Positions 10,237-22,046 of a stretch of 64,000 bases of DNA are shown in pieces. Each line of letters begins with the position of its first letter. Position 1 is the stretch's first letter. The notes below the pieces were generated by a model that was not told the DNA's origin, did not search any database, and saw nothing but the letters and a program-made list of their open reading frames with translations. Origin of the DNA: Moesziomyces globuligerus (lineage: Eukaryota > Basidiomycota > Ustilaginomycetes > Ustilaginales > Ustilaginaceae); contig JARVLF010000012.1 of assembly GCA_030849465.1 (NCBI GenBank), forward strand, positions 186,001 to 250,000, in the 5' to 3' direction. The position numbers and the translations under genes are program-made.

Positions 10237-12283
10237 GGTGCTCGTCACAGAGGCTGAGGTCCGATGCAGATGCGAGTCGGATGAGCCGAGGGAGCGATAG
10301 CCGTCGAGGTGGTTTGGAGGAAGACGGTGTGTGCGAATCGAGTGCGGCTCGCTGGTCGACAGGGCCCTGGTCAGGGCGACTCTGCGTGCCGCGAAAAATT
10401 TCAGGAAGAAAGTCTAGAGGCCAAGGCTGGCTACTAGGCATTTTTTTGCTTGCATCTCCACACCAGCGATGCAGCCGCCTTTGTCAGCATGACACACACT
10501 CTGCGGGCTCGGATGAACGGTCTAACATGTTGCAAGTGGGAAAATCCTTCAGACTGAACGCGCAGTGCGGGTGTGGTGGGTCGGATGCAGCATTGGCAGT
10601 GGCAACAAGGGTTGTTGTCGCTCCGAAGCGGTGCTGTGCCTGAGCTACGAGCTTGATGCTTAGAGTTCGGTTCAGACGCGCTCGATGACAGCTCCTCTGA
10701 TCCGCTCTCGCTGCAACACATAGCCGGACCATAGCATTCGGGATGATCCGACGACAAAGACAGGTCGATTGGAAGGTGGGATTCGGCGAGAGGCCTCAGC
10801 GCTCGGTCGTTAGCGGAGGTGCCGGCAGGGAGGCAAGTGGGAGCTGCAGTCCGACGCATGAGCCTTCTTTTGGCGCCTCGGAAAAGATCTTCACTGCAGC
10901 CAGCAGCATGCGTGCCAACTGGGCATTCCAACTGGCGCGACATGTGCCAGCATGATTTGCGTTGATTCGCGCTCTTCCTCTCGCTGCGCCTCTGTGATTC
11001 GTGCTCTCGCTGCCCGACGAGCATTGGTCGTTTAGACTCGCTTCTCCAAGTCCCATGCAGCAACACGGCGAGCCCTGAGATGGGCCTGCGTGTGGTTGAG
11101 CACGCGTACATTTTCAGTTCTTTTATTTTACTGTAGCTCTGGCCGATACAGGATGGGATGGCGCCGCACTGGCCTCCTGGCTTCGGCTTTCTTCCTGGAA
11201 TAAGGTCGGTTTTCAACCAGCAGCCGCGGCTGGAGCAGCAATACAGCAGCAGCAACAGTGGCGCCAACAACGCGCCCCACGCCTGCGCGTAGCTCAAGCT
11301 CAGGGTGCAGCGCAGGCACATCAGCTGTTTCTGTTGATTTTAGCATTGGCCACTTGCCCACACACACACACGCACACACGCCTGCACCGGCACACACACA
11401 CACAAACGGCGCTCGAACGCCCTCTACGCTCATGCCTCGTTGCGCAGCTGCGTGGGCAACTTCGCTGCTCACCCCTCCTCGTCTGCGCTGTGGGCTACTC
11501 TAAGCTTGGCTAGGCCCCCCCACCCTTTCTTTGCTGTCGACTCGGCTTCAATCTTCCATACTAGCATCGTACAGGCTGACAGCCCCGCCCCTTTGTTGTT
11601 CGGCTACCATCAACAAACCCTACCAACCCAGCAACTGCCTCGCTTTCTTTGGGCGTTGGCAACAGCTTGCCCCACCGGCCCCGCTCTCCCTCTCTCATCA
11701 TCATCGTTACGGCCGCTGCTCGTTCCTGGCATCAGCCAGGTCACTGCGCCAAACACCCATCGCTCGTCGCCTGCACGGTCGACCGCCCTGCATCTCCAAG
11801 TGGGTCTACGCACCCTTCTCGACCGTCGTTGCTTGATCTTCGCTCTCGGCTTCTGCGTCCCACCACAGCTTTGCGGTGGGACGTGTACAGCTTTGCGTCC
11901 TCTCGGCGTCGTCCACGAGCTCTCATACTGCCACCTTTGTCAGAGCCTGCAACTCGGCGTTCGCCGCCCATCGTCATCCAGCGCCCGCATCGTGGCGCTT
12001 GCAGTCCCTTTCACCTCATTTGCCCGCATCGGCTCACCGCTTGGCCCTCGGCGCCCGTGACATTGCTTCATCATCTGCTCCCCGATCGCATCGCTAGCCC
12101 TTGCTCGAGCATGGCACCTTGACCGCCTCGCACGGCTACTCCTTCCTGTCCGCCGCTCAGCCTCCACCATCGCAGCAGACACCATCTCGCCACATCCCCT
12201 CGAGCCGGTCCAACACGCTGAAGCGCTCTCTGCTTACGATCGGTTCGACACGCTGCTCTCGTAGCTGGCAGAACGCTTTCACC
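10237..12283. other. Divergent intergenic region with pyrimidine-rich leader
   Basis: About 2 kb between the divergent Utp8-like gene and the histone-fold gene. 10237-11100 has no recognisable feature. 11360-11407 holds CA dinucleotide tracts. From about 11500 to 12283 the plus strand is C/T-rich, typical of smut fungal promoters and 5' leaders. A 295-codon minus frame (10434-11321) lacks motifs and coding character. Confidence 0.6.
11360..11407. repeat. (CA)n microsatellite
   Basis: Two runs of CACACA, broken by short interruptions (CG, GCCTG, CGG), in the upstream region of the histone-fold gene. Simple-sequence DNA, no further function seen. Confidence 0.9.
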
Positions 12284-15200
12284 ATGGCCACCTCGCTGGA
12301 AATTGGGCCCGCGTCCCTCCGCGATGTGCCTTCGTTCGTCAGCGCGCGAGCCGCGAACACCATCATCTCGGAGAACCGGCCAACTCGAATCCAAGCCGAG
12401 ACCCTAGTCGTCTTGAATGGCTTGCTCGACGAGCTGCTCCTCCTCATCCTCTCCTCCGCCAAAAGTCTCGCCACCGATCGCATCAAGTCAGATGGAATGC
12501 TAAAAATCCTCGCCAACAACCTCCTGGCAAAAGATGCCGTCCTCGAGGCCGAGCTCGAGCTCCGCAGCTACGTCGAAGGCAAGCGCGCAGAGGGCGCCAA
12601 GGTGCCCCTCGGTCTCATGGCCACATCTCGACTCGATGGCACCGACGGCTTCCCCGTGCAGAGCGCCTACAAGGCTCTTAGACTGCGTTGCCAGTACTAC
12701 TCTACTCTCGGCGACTGCGAGGATGAAAGCGCTGCCAAGGACCAGAACATCATGAGCAGCGACGGCCGTCCCATCGCCACCGTCACCCCCGGTGTCGCCA
12801 TTTACGTCACAGCCCTGCTCGAATTCGTCGGCCAGCACATCCTCCAGAACGTCTCGCGAGTCATTGAGCGCGACAACTCCGATGAAGCCAGCCTCTACGA
12901 CCTACGCGCTGCCATCACCGAGGACGAACAGCTCAATCCACTTTACAACAAGATGGCCATCAAGCAAGAGCTCGTCCGCCGCGTCGACATTCTCGAGGCC
13001 CGTCGGCGCAAGCTCACCGAAGATGGTGCCAGAAGCGGCCTCCGCTCAGACGCCCGCGTCGTCAAACCATGGCATGTTCCCACCGAGGGTGATTTTGACG
13101 AGGCCGCCGGCCCCAACCTCTTCTCGGCCAAGCGCGCTTCCATCCAGCAGCCGCCGACGACGCGAAGTGATCACGCATACTCCATGGCCTCGTCATCTTC
13201 CAGACACGGTCACGCAGCTTCCAGCAGTCTCGGTCACGCCGACGGCTCTTCCCTGCGTGCGAGCATCTCGACTCTTCGCACATCCTCTTCCATTGCCAAC
13301 AGCGGTCTTGACAGCACCACTGCTCCCTCGTCTGCAGGCGGCGCTTCTCTGCAGAACGATCTGCGATCGACGCAGGCACGCAGTCCCTCTGCCACCACAG
13401 CACGCTCGGAGACAACGTCGGCCAATGCCGCAAGTATCGGGCGGCGACAAAGCTCGGATCGAAGCTGGTCCGGCATGATCGGCAGCATGAAGCGGCGCGG
13501 CAGCTTCAAACAAGGCTCAGACCCTAACGGAGCGTCCGGACGTCCTTTCCTTCAGCCTAATCCCGCCTCCTCAGAAGCCGGTCAAACCGGCTCGGCTCTG
13601 GACCCGGACGACGACTTCGAAGCACTCATGCTTTCTGGTCAAACCATGAAGGTTTCGCTCACCCCGAATCGACTCCACACCATCGAGGTTGCTAAAAAGG
13701 GCGACGATACCAACGTTGGATCCGTGCGTCGACGCCCCGGAACGGCAGGTTTGCGCGATGAAAGCGGCCCGCCAGGCAGCGCGTTCGGACGCGGTCCAAC
13801 TCCATCTCCCACGCACACTTCGCATACGACTGCAGGCGTCGATAGTCATTCGGTGAATGGAGCCGCCGAACGTCTGTCCACCAGCAGCAGCGTCTCTCCC
13901 TCGGATCCAGCCATCCCGCATCCGAGTTCCCGTGCCTCTCTGCAGACAGCTGTGCGTCCCGAGCGCAGGGCCGCCGCGCCGCCGCCTTCATCGTACCGCA
14001 GTCCATCTCCTGCGCTGATTGGCAAGACGAATCTGCTTGCGCGCGACGTGCTAGAAGAGGAGGCTACCGTGCCAGCTCAACCCCCTACTGCGCCTCCGCG
14101 CCGTAGCGCGCTCCGTCTGCAGGCCCGCGACGACGAGTCAGAGCGTACACAATCGAACGCCAAGGACCTTGTCGATCTCTTCAAATCGACGCCACCCTCG
14201 GCGACGTCGGAGCGATTTGCGTCCGACACGACTTCGCTGACAGACGGAAACAGCAAGGTGTCGGCCATGAGCGACCGCGTCCGCACGCTCTTCGGGCGAA
14301 AGTCGACCAGCAGCTCCGGCCACGGTTCCCCCGCGTCGCCGCAGCAAAAGACGCAGCGCACCTTTGCGCGGGTTGGTGGCGACACCAAGGCGAGCTTGGA
14401 AGGATCGCAGGACACGTACGTTACCAGCAGCACCAACAACTCGATGGAGCACTCCAGATCGCTCTTCTCGCCCAACGACGCACCCTTCAACCGTTCCGGC
14501 GCATCGCGTTCGTCGACATCGACCTCGGAACATCCGGTCGCCAGCGCAGATGCAGCACCCGAAGCTAAGCCGACGCCCGATGTCACTGTCGTCGAGCCCG
14601 ATGAGGCCTCGGCGAACGGGACCAACGGCCTAGGCATGGGAGTCGCCGCGTTCGCAGCAGCGGGCGGCGCAGCAGGCACCATGGCAGCTGTTCGCTCTAC
14701 CAGCCAGGGATCGCGCTCCACGAGTCATGCTAGTCAGACGCCGAGCGTCGGTGAGGGCACGGTCCACGATGAGCCGATCGCTGACGACGCTTCTGCGACG
14801 TCCAAGACCAAGGTGGCCGAGGAGCTCGTCAGCCGCAAGGTGCCGTGGGGCTACAAGCGCAACTCGACGAGCACTCAACAGTTGGTCGAGCGCAACGGCA
14901 CTCCCACATCCGACCGACGAAGAAGCGTTGGCTATGCGAGCTCCAACGGCCATGGCACTCTGCTCGTCCGTGGGCAATCTGGCGGCCATTCGGATCATGG
15001 TCACGGTAGTGGTGGAACCGTGCCGACCACACCCATTGCACCGACGGCCGAGGAACAGGCAGTCTCTGCTTCGGCGAGCTCGACCGCGCGAGCTGCCAAT
15101 GCGCCGAGTGCCTGGTCAGGCAACGGCGCCTCGTCGCAGACGCTGGTGAGGAGGAGCTCGTTCGGTGCCAGGCCATCGACTGCCAACCAGCCGCGTCGAC

Positions 15201-15859
15201 GCAGCACGCACCTCGAGACGATTCAGCTGCTGGCCGAACTCGAGCGGGCAATGCGCAACTGCCACAGCGTCGACGAGTGCCGCGCTCTGGTGCAGAAAGC
15301 TATGCACTCGGACGGCACACCGCTGTCCACATCTGCGTCCGGCTTCAGCACTGGCTCGGGCGGGCAAGACGTCAACGGCGACGGCAAGGTGGAGGCGAGC
15401 TCATCGGTCGCAAAGGCAGCCAGCAATCCTGCCACCGCTGCGGCTGCTGGCGCCGTCGTGGGCGGAGCCGTGCTCGCAGGAGTCGCTGTAGCGACAGACG
15501 CTCAAGGCAAGACGGCCTACAAGGAAGGAGGGAAGGCTCAGGACGCTGCAGCTCTGAAGGGTGAAGCTGCGCTGACGTCGCTCGAGCAGACGGACCAGGG
15601 CCTGGTGGTGGCTTGGCTGCTCGGTGGAGGCGACGACCCGGAGCCGCGACGCGAGTTCAACGCAGGCAGCGCGATCGGTGACGATCTGACGCCGTCGGGT
15701 TCAGGCCTGTCCAAGGGAGAGGCGGACGAGACGGTGGTGCGCCATGCATCGCTCGACTCGACGGGCTCGGGCAAGGACGTGGCCAAGCTGGCGTCGAGCA
15801 GCGTCGTGTCGCTGCAGTCCAACTATAAGGATGCTGAGGACGAGGTCGTGGCGGAATGA
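12284..15859 (+). CDS. Large protein with an H2A-like histone fold and a long serine-rich tail
   Basis: 1191 residues from ATG 12284, which lies in a perfect ACCATGG context; the frame is open further up only to a TTG. Residues 38-62 (AETLVVLNGLLDELLLLIL) form a hydrophobic helix. Residues 169-222 (PGVAIYVTALLEFVGQHILQ, later LYDLRAAITEDEQLNPLY) resemble the alpha-2 to C-terminal part of histone H2A (APVYLAAVLEYLAAEILEL ... RHLQLAIRNDEELNKLL). About 900 residues of Ser/Thr/Ala/Pro-rich, probably disordered sequence follow. Near the C-terminus there is a conserved-looking helix (THLETIQLLAELERAMRNC, about residue 985) and an Ala/Val/Gly-rich hydrophobic stretch near 1050. I do not recognise the protein. 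The H2A-like match suggests a DNA- or complex-bound nuclear role, but this is inference. Confidence 0.85.
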   Translation: MATSLEIGPASLRDVPSFVSARAANTIISENRPTRIQAETLVVLNGLLDELLLLILSSAKSLATDRIKSDGMLKILANNLLAKDAVLEAELELRSYVEGKRAEGAKVPLGLMATSRLDGTDGFPVQSAYKALRLRCQYYSTLGDCEDESAAKDQNIMSSDGRPIATVTPGVAIYVTALLEFVGQHILQNVSRVIERDNSDEASLYDLRAAITEDEQLNPLYNKMAIKQELVRRVDILEARRRKLTEDGARSGLRSDARVVKPWHVPTEGDFDEAAGPNLFSAKRASIQQPPTTRSDHAYSMASSSSRHGHAASSSLGHADGSSLRASISTLRTSSSIANSGLDSTTAPSSAGGASLQNDLRSTQARSPSATTARSETTSANAASIGRRQSSDRSWSGMIGSMKRRGSFKQGSDPNGASGRPFLQPNPASSEAGQTGSALDPDDDFEALMLSGQTMKVSLTPNRLHTIEVAKKGDDTNVGSVRRRPGTAGLRDESGPPGSAFGRGPTPSPTHTSHTTAGVDSHSVNGAAERLSTSSSVSPSDPAIPHPSSRASLQTAVRPERRAAAPPPSSYRSPSPALIGKTNLLARDVLEEEATVPAQPPTAPPRRSALRLQARDDESERTQSNAKDLVDLFKSTPPSATSERFASDTTSLTDGNSKVSAMSDRVRTLFGRKSTSSSGHGSPASPQQKTQRTFARVGGDTKASLEGSQDTYVTSSTNNSMEHSRSLFSPNDAPFNRSGASRSSTSTSEHPVASADAAPEAKPTPDVTVVEPDEASANGTNGLGMGVAAFAAAGGAAGTMAAVRSTSQGSRSTSHASQTPSVGEGTVHDEPIADDASATSKTKVAEELVSRKVPWGYKRNSTSTQQLVERNGTPTSDRRRSVGYASSNGHGTLLVRGQSGGHSDHGHGSGGTVPTTPIAPTAEEQAVSASASSTARAANAPSAWSGNGASSQTLVRRSSFGARPSTANQPRRRSTHLETIQLLAELERAMRNCHSVDECRALVQKAMHSDGTPLSTSASGFSTGSGGQDVNGDGKVEASSSVAKAASNPATAAAAGAVVGGAVLAGVAVATDAQGKTAYKEGGKAQDAAALKGEAALTSLEQTDQGLVVAWLLGGGDDPEPRREFNAGSAIGDDLTPSGSGLSKGEADETVVRHASLDSTGSGKDVAKLASSSVVSLQSNYKDAEDEVVAE

Positions 15860-17385
15860 CGGCATTGATGGACCCAGGCTTCGGTTGCGGAAGCGATCAG
15901 CAGGAACACACGCACGCTCCTCAGATCGCTCATGCTCTTGATGAGACAGATCTCGCAATGCAGAGTATGCGCTAACAAGCGAGCTTGTGCGCCTGAAGCA
16001 TGAGAGTGAGTAGTCTTGACACGTGTCCAAACATCGTGTGTACGGTCGACGCGGGGTGCGCAGATTGGCATGCATTGCGAACGATGCGGGAAGGCCCCCC
16101 TGGGGGATGCAGGAAGACGCGGAGGTGGCCGAGAAGTGCGGGGAAAGGATGCAGCGAAGCGGCTCGCTTTCGCCGGTCTCCTGTCAACGGCAAAACCAGT
16201 CCACCTCAGCTTGGAGAGCACCAACGCTGTGACCTGCTATGTGGGGATAGGTTGCCGTGATGGCCGTAAGAGACGGGATCGGTTTACGGAAGTTGTTGGT
16301 CGGTTGTGAGATCGTTGTTGGTTGTCGCGTGGCGAGAGTGAGATCTGATGGTGCTGAAAAACGCGGGCAGGAGCGCGGACGCAGTGCGGAGACGACGGAC
16401 GTCAGCCTCGGCTTCCTTGCACGCAAGCCACCCGCTCCCAACTCCGCTGAGAGAAGCATCTCGCCTAAAGCGGATCGCATCCACAACCTGCATAGTGGCA
16501 AGTCTTGGCATCCACCCCCTCCAAGGCACATGGCCTCTGCACACAAACGTGGAGTCAAAATTTCACTTTGGTTTCCATCCACCTGGACTCGATGCTCGCT
16601 TCATCGTGACCACGCCGCCCCACCGAGCACGAGTCGAATTGCCCGAAAGCCACACTGCCAAGGTGACCGGTCTTGTTCAGCCATGCAGGCAGCACCCGGA
16701 CATGGCTGAGCAAGCCAGGGCGCAACCAGCTTGCATCTTGCCAGCCCGGTCTTTAATCCTTCCCGTTTCCTTTCTGGCCCGCTCGTTTCCTCCCACCTTC
16801 TTCGTCGCCCTGCAACCATCGACCTGCGTGGAACAAGGAGTTGGCGTTTGACGCTCCGACCTTTGCCCTGATCCTTTTTGGCCCCATCCCCTCCGCCTTT
16901 TCCGCATCCCGTGCGGTTGGCGCCTTGCGCATCACCAACCACATCGAGAGGGCTCAAGCGCCAGGTTTACCCGTCACGTAGAGGCCACTCAGCTGGACCA
17001 CTTACCCCACAAACCACGCGAGTCATCCCTGCATCCGAAGTGCACCTGCCCCCACAATCACCTCGGTCTCCACCGGCAAACAGTGTCGTGGTGAACGCCA
17101 ACCGAGCCTCCGCGAGATCCGAGCAGAACGGTGGGGATCGAGCCTCCGAGTGCACCACTCATCCAGTCGTTTCCAACGCGTTGACAAGCATCCCACCGGC
17201 CAGCGCATGAACCTTGCGAACCGACTTCATTTCCACAGCTTGGCCTCGCGCTTGCACATATAGCTGCACGTCCAGCTCACCTTAGTCCCCACATCGGTGC
17301 GCCTCCCCCTTTGCTCCCGACTCCATCTCCTACCTCGTCCTCCCCTCCCTGTTACGTTTCGTCCAAGTGGCTCAGACGTACAACG
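15860..17385. other. Intergenic region upstream of the MFS transporter
   Basis: About 1.5 kb between two plus-strand genes. No gene, RNA or repeat recognised. The last 600 nt are C-rich with CCTCCC/CATC motifs, consistent with promoter and leader. Confidence 0.6.
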
Positions 17386-19163
17386 ATGACCAGCACCACC
17401 TCGCCGTCGGCGGTGATCGACGTGATGCAGCGCGATGTCGAGCGCGCCTCGTCCCCCTCATCGGAGGACGAGAAGGCGCACGGCGGCAGCATCGTCCCGC
17501 CGACCCTCTATGCCTCGGGCACGCCCAAGTCCGAACCCAGCCTCATGGTCTACGATGCAGCCACCGAAAAGAGACTCGTCCGCAAGGTCGACCTCATGAT
17601 CGTACCCACCGTCGCCATGCTCTACCTCATGTGTAAGTGGTCCACACATCCAAAACATTCGACGTTATGCTTCTGGTCCTGACACTTTGCCTGGTGCCGC
17701 CAACCATAGGCTTCATCGATCGAGCCAACATCGGCAATGCCCGTATCGCAGGGCTCGAGAAGGACCTCGGCATGAACCCCCGATCGTACGACTTCAACAT
17801 CCTCCTCACCGCCTTCTACGCCGCCTACGCCGCCTTCGAGATCCCCTCCACCACCCTCACCAAGATCCTCGGCCCCGGCCGCTGGATCCCCCTCATGGCC
17901 TTCCTCTTCGGCTTGCTCAGTCTCGCAAATGCCTTCGTCACCAACTTTGCCGGCGCCGTCGCCGTTCGTTTCCTACTTGGCGTAGCAGAAGCAGGCATGC
18001 TTCCCTCGATTGCGTACTATCTCAGCAGGTGGTACAAGAAGGATGAGCTCGTCTTCCGGCTTGGTTTGTATCTTGTGACGGCACCATCGGCGGGTGCGTT
18101 TGGTGGACTACTTGCGTCTGCTATCTTAAAGATCCCTCATATTGGAAGTGTCAGGTCCTGGGAAATGATTTTCCTCGTTGGTAAGTGGACGCGCCGAAAA
18201 CCCCCAGCTCGCGCTGCAACCCACAATTAAATCGCGGATTTTTTTAATTTGCTGACATTGATTTTAATGGACTTTGACATTTGACATTTGTTGACGTTTT
18301 GTGCAGAGGGCCTCATCACCATCATCGTTGCCATCATCGGCTACTTCACCCTCACTGATTCGATCCACACGGCACGCTGGCTGACGGAGGATGAGAAGCG
18401 CTTCCTGCAGGCGCGTCTCAAGTCCGAGCTCGTCGGCCAGAAGCAGCTCGTCGACAAGACGCACAAGAAGCTCATCTGGAAGGGCATCACCAACACCACC
18501 TCGCTCGCCTGCGCCACCATGTTCCTCTTCGATAACATTTCAGTTCAGGGCACGGCTACCTTCCTCCCCACCGTGGTCCGTGGCCTATTCCCTGCTCCGA
18601 AGTACAGCGTGATTCAGCAGCAGCTGTTGACGGTGCCGCCGAACGTGGCGGGTGCGATTGCGACGCTGGCGTTTGCGTATGCATCGGCCAAGTTCCGCGT
18701 GCGCTCCGTCTTTGTAGTCAGCGGCACGGTGCTGATGATCGTGGGCTACTCGATGTTCCTCGGCAGCAAGAACCTGTACGTGCGCTATGCCGCCTCATTC
18801 TTCGCCACCTCGGGCGCCTTCACCATGGGCGCGCTGCTGCCGGCCTACGCGGCGGTCAATACCAACAACGACAGCGAACGCACGGGCGCCATCGCCGTCA
18901 CCGTCTTCTTTGGCAACATCGGCGGCCTCATCTCCACCTGGAGCTACCTCAGCAAGTACGCTCCCAACTACGTCCCCGGCAACGCTCTCAACTTGGCCGG
19001 CGCCGTTGTCATGATCATCGTCGCCGCCATGCTCGTCACCTGGCAGAGGTGGGAGAACAAGCAGAGAGAGGCTGGCAAGAGGGACTGGAGACTCGAAGGT
19101 CTCTCCGAGGACGAGATCCAGATGCTCGGCTCTGACCATCCTCAATTCAGACTCAGGTACTAG
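17386..19163 (+). CDS. MFS transporter, anion:cation symporter (Dal5/Tna1-like) family; three exons
   Basis: Exons 17386-17632, 17710-18180 and 18307-19163 join to 524 residues. Introns are 77 nt (GTAAGT...ATAG) and 126 nt (GTAAGT...GCAG). Joining the first two exons restores the family motif CFIDRANIGNARIAGL, and joining the second and third restores MIFLVEGLITIIVAIIGY, which supports both junctions. The cytosolic N-terminus has about 70 residues, followed by about 12 membrane helices and a central loop after helix 6 (EDEKRFLQARLKSEL). The family moves allantoate, nicotinate, biotin, pantothenate or other organic anions across the plasma membrane with protons. The substrate cannot be told from sequence. 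The neighbours give no pathway clue. The C-terminal tail is short (DEIQMLGSDHPQFRLRY). Confidence 0.92.
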
Positions 19164-20183
19164 ACAGCACCCCAGAAGGGGTAGACCGTGTTCCTGCTCT
19201 TTGTACGATACTCCCCACGCTCCCTCAGTTCAGGTCAAATACTCTCGCGTCACCGTTCATGCTTACATTTCGCCTCAGTCTGACATTCGCGAAATGGAGG
19301 CAAAGCCGGAGCTGAGTGGTGAAGGTCGAAGTCCATGATTCTGCCCTGTGTCTTGGCTTTGCGATACAGCGTGCTGACGGCTGCATAAATCAGCGGCTGC
19401 AGACCGCGCATGGCACCCACATGGCGCGCACGGTGCGCGCGCGGCGGTGGCATGCGCTCATTCCGCTGCATTACTGCATGCAATGATAGCATGGGACCCA
19501 CTTCATGACGCGCTAGTCGGGCACGGGCTTCTGGTGGAAGTGGGATGATCTCGCTCAAGATGGTGTGCAGCCTAGTGATGGTGCGGTGCCTCCAGAGGCT
19601 GCCATGAGTCTGGACTCGGTGGACGTCCTTACCGTCGGCCGCATGGACGTGTCCTTGCCCTCGCCGAGATCGAGGTAGGACGTTCCTGTACTTTGACCTT
19701 CCCAGCCTGTGAAGTCAGTCATTGTTAAACTCGCCGACCATCGCGTCGAAACAGTAGTCACACGGTATCAAACGCGAGCTTTAGAACAACAGCAAGATCA
19801 TCGCTTTCATGCTCAGGCGCCATTCACCGACTCTGTTGCAGCAAGGATCCCTCGATAGCCGCCAAGCTCTTTCCAAGAAGTCGATAGCATGAACCGTGTC
19901 CGGATCAGTCGTACGCAACGTCAGCGTCGATGCGGTCGTACGCGCGCATGAACGGCGCTCTCTCTCTCTGCATTCAGACATCCGATCTTCGGCACGCAGC
20001 CCAATGAGATCAATGCGAAGCAGGCATTCGGAAGCAGTAGCACGTATGCACATTTAACTAATTGCTGGCAAGCCGAGATGGACGGCGTGGTATATTTACA
20101 GCGACACTCTAGGGCGGAGGTGCGTTACACGAGGCGTGAAGCCCGATTTTGGGGGAGAACGTGACATAGACAAGGGACCAGGT
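19164..20183. other. Intergenic region between convergent MFS and phosphate transporter genes
   Basis: About 1 kb of 3' flanks from two convergent genes. I see no gene, RNA or repeat beyond a short CTCTCTCT run near 19960. Confidence 0.6.
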
Positions 20184-22046
20184 TTAGAGAACGGGAGCGG
20201 GAGTGTTCCAGCCAGGAGCATTGAGGATGATTGCGAGGAGGCAGCCCGAGATGAGGCCGGCGATGGGAAGGGTGAGGACCCAGGAGAAGAAGATCCAGCC
20301 GAGCATCCTCCAGTTCATAGCCTTGTAGTCACCGTTGCAGAGGCCGACGGCGAGGGTGGCGCCGGTGATCGACTGGGTCGACGAGACGGGCAGACCGAGG
20401 TACGAAGCGAGAACGACGGTGATCGAAGCGCCGAGCTCCATCGAGAAGCCACGGCTGGGAGAGTGCATGGTGAGCCTGTTGCCGAGCACGCTCATGAGCT
20501 TCCAGCCGTAGGTGCCGAGACCGATGACGATAGCAATACCACCGAAGGCAAGGATCCAGATGGGGACAGGCTCCTTGGAGCCGGGGAATTCGGAGGTGGA
20601 CCAGACGGACCAGACGACGGCGAGAGGGCCGATGGCGTTCGAGACATCGTTGGCGCCGTGGGCGAAACTGGCAGTGCAGGCGGTCATGACCTGCATGAAC
20701 GAGTAGAGGTGCTCGACGCGGTTGTCGTACTGCTCGGCAACAGCGTGCATCTGGCGCAGCTTGGCCTTCTCCTTCTCGGAACCGTGAGCCTGCATGGCGT
20801 GGATATCGGTGCGCAGACCGGCCGACACGCTGTACCACATCCAGGGCAGCGCATTGTAGCGCACAATCGTGTACAGGTTCCAGGGCTCGAGCCAGCTACC
20901 GTCAAACTTGCGGTAGTTGGGAGGAGTAGGTCGTCCAGGAACGTGGCCATCGTCGAGCTTGACGGGACGGCCAGTCTCAAGCTCGGTCTCGAGCTGAGCG
21001 AGGTTGGAGGGGTGCGTCTGGTTAGCAGCGGGCTGCATGAGCTTGGCCTCCTTGTCATCGGCGCTGTTGCCGTTGTCGCTGTTGGAAGCCGAGTCGATCT
21101 CGTCCGGGTTGCCCGATCCCTGCGTGCGACCCGCAGCGGTGGCGGCAGCAGTGTTGCGGCGGTGCTCCTCCTCGAGCTCGGCAAAGTCGTGCAGGGTGTA
21201 GTCGGGAACGGCCGAGTCGGCGGTGATGGCATCCTCGGGAGCGGGACGGAACCAGATGAGAGGGCCCGTGAAGAAGTGGTACCACTTGAGCGTGTAGTCG
21301 CCCCTCACGACCTTGGCGTAAACGTAAGGAAGCCAGAAGAGGATCGAGAGGAGGGCGACGACGGAGGCGGTACCGAGCACCGCCGCGACCGTGGTCGAGG
21401 GAGGGAGCTCGTCGAGGTTGAGCGAAGGGCTGCCCTTGACGATGATCGAGACGGTCAAAACACCCGAGACGATGAAGAAGTACACGGGAGCGGTGTACAG
21501 GCCGACCATGACCGGGTTCTTGGACTTGAGCACGACGTACTTGGTGACCAGGTAAACGAAGGCAGCGCAGGCACCAGCGACAGCGGGAGCAATACCCCAC
21601 GAGGCGAAGATCTGGGCAACACCATTCCAGCCCCACTTGACACCACGAGCGCCGTTGACGGCGATGCCGACGCCGATGACCGAGCCGACGGTGGTGTGGG
21701 TGGTGGAGACGGGCATCGCATTGCGCGTGGCGAACGTGAGCCAGGTGGCCGAGCCGATGATGGAGCAAGTGAAGGCGAGGAGGAGCACCGAGGCGTTGCC
21801 GTTGAAGACGCCGAGGTCGATGATGCCGTTCTTGATGGTGGATGCAACACGAGCACCCACGAGGACGGCTCCGAGGAACTCGCAGATGGCGGCAGCGAAC
21901 ATGGCCTGTCGGAAGGTGAGCGACTTGGACGAGACCGAGGTGGCGAAGGAGTTGGCCACATCGTTGGCGCCAATTCCGTACGCGTTGACGAACGCGCCGA
22001 TCATCGAGAAGGCGAAAAGGTAGTCGTAATCATGGTACTTGGGCAT
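20184..22046 (-). CDS. PHO89: PiT-family Na+/phosphate symporter (Pho89-like)
   Basis: 620 residues from ATG 22046 (MPKYHDYDYLFAFSMIGAFV). The frame is open upstream to another ATG at 22208, but the added 54 residues are polar and precede the conserved start, so I chose the shorter form. The protein has the twin PiT signature: GANDVANSFATSVSS near residue 26 and GANDVSNAIGPLAVVW near residue 470. Both halves carry several membrane helices. A long hydrophilic loop (about residues 245-430, rich in Asn/Asp/Ala) separates them, as in Neurospora Pho-4 and yeast Pho89. The C-terminal half includes the second conserved repeat (PVSSTQSITGATLAVG). In yeast Pho89 is a plasma-membrane high-affinity phosphate importer, induced by phosphate starvation and most active at alkaline pH. 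Promoter sites for that response were not identified here. Confidence 0.95.
   Translation of the reverse strand: MPKYHDYDYLFAFSMIGAFVNAYGIGANDVANSFATSVSSKSLTFRQAMFAAAICEFLGAVLVGARVASTIKNGIIDLGVFNGNASVLLLAFTCSIIGSATWLTFATRNAMPVSTTHTTVGSVIGVGIAVNGARGVKWGWNGVAQIFASWGIAPAVAGACAAFVYLVTKYVVLKSKNPVMVGLYTAPVYFFIVSGVLTVSIIVKGSPSLNLDELPPSTTVAAVLGTASVVALLSILFWLPYVYAKVVRGDYTLKWYHFFTGPLIWFRPAPEDAITADSAVPDYTLHDFAELEEEHRRNTAAATAAGRTQGSGNPDEIDSASNSDNGNSADDKEAKLMQPAANQTHPSNLAQLETELETGRPVKLDDGHVPGRPTPPNYRKFDGSWLEPWNLYTIVRYNALPWMWYSVSAGLRTDIHAMQAHGSEKEKAKLRQMHAVAEQYDNRVEHLYSFMQVMTACTASFAHGANDVSNAIGPLAVVWSVWSTSEFPGSKEPVPIWILAFGGIAIVIGLGTYGWKLMSVLGNRLTMHSPSRGFSMELGASITVVLASYLGLPVSSTQSITGATLAVGLCNGDYKAMNWRMLGWIFFSWVLTLPIAGLISGCLLAIILNAPGWNTPAPVL

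Noticed and set aside
10434..11321. 295-codon minus frame upstream of the Utp8-like gene
   Set aside because: No motif, mixed codon use, covers promoter DNA and lies next to a CA repeat.
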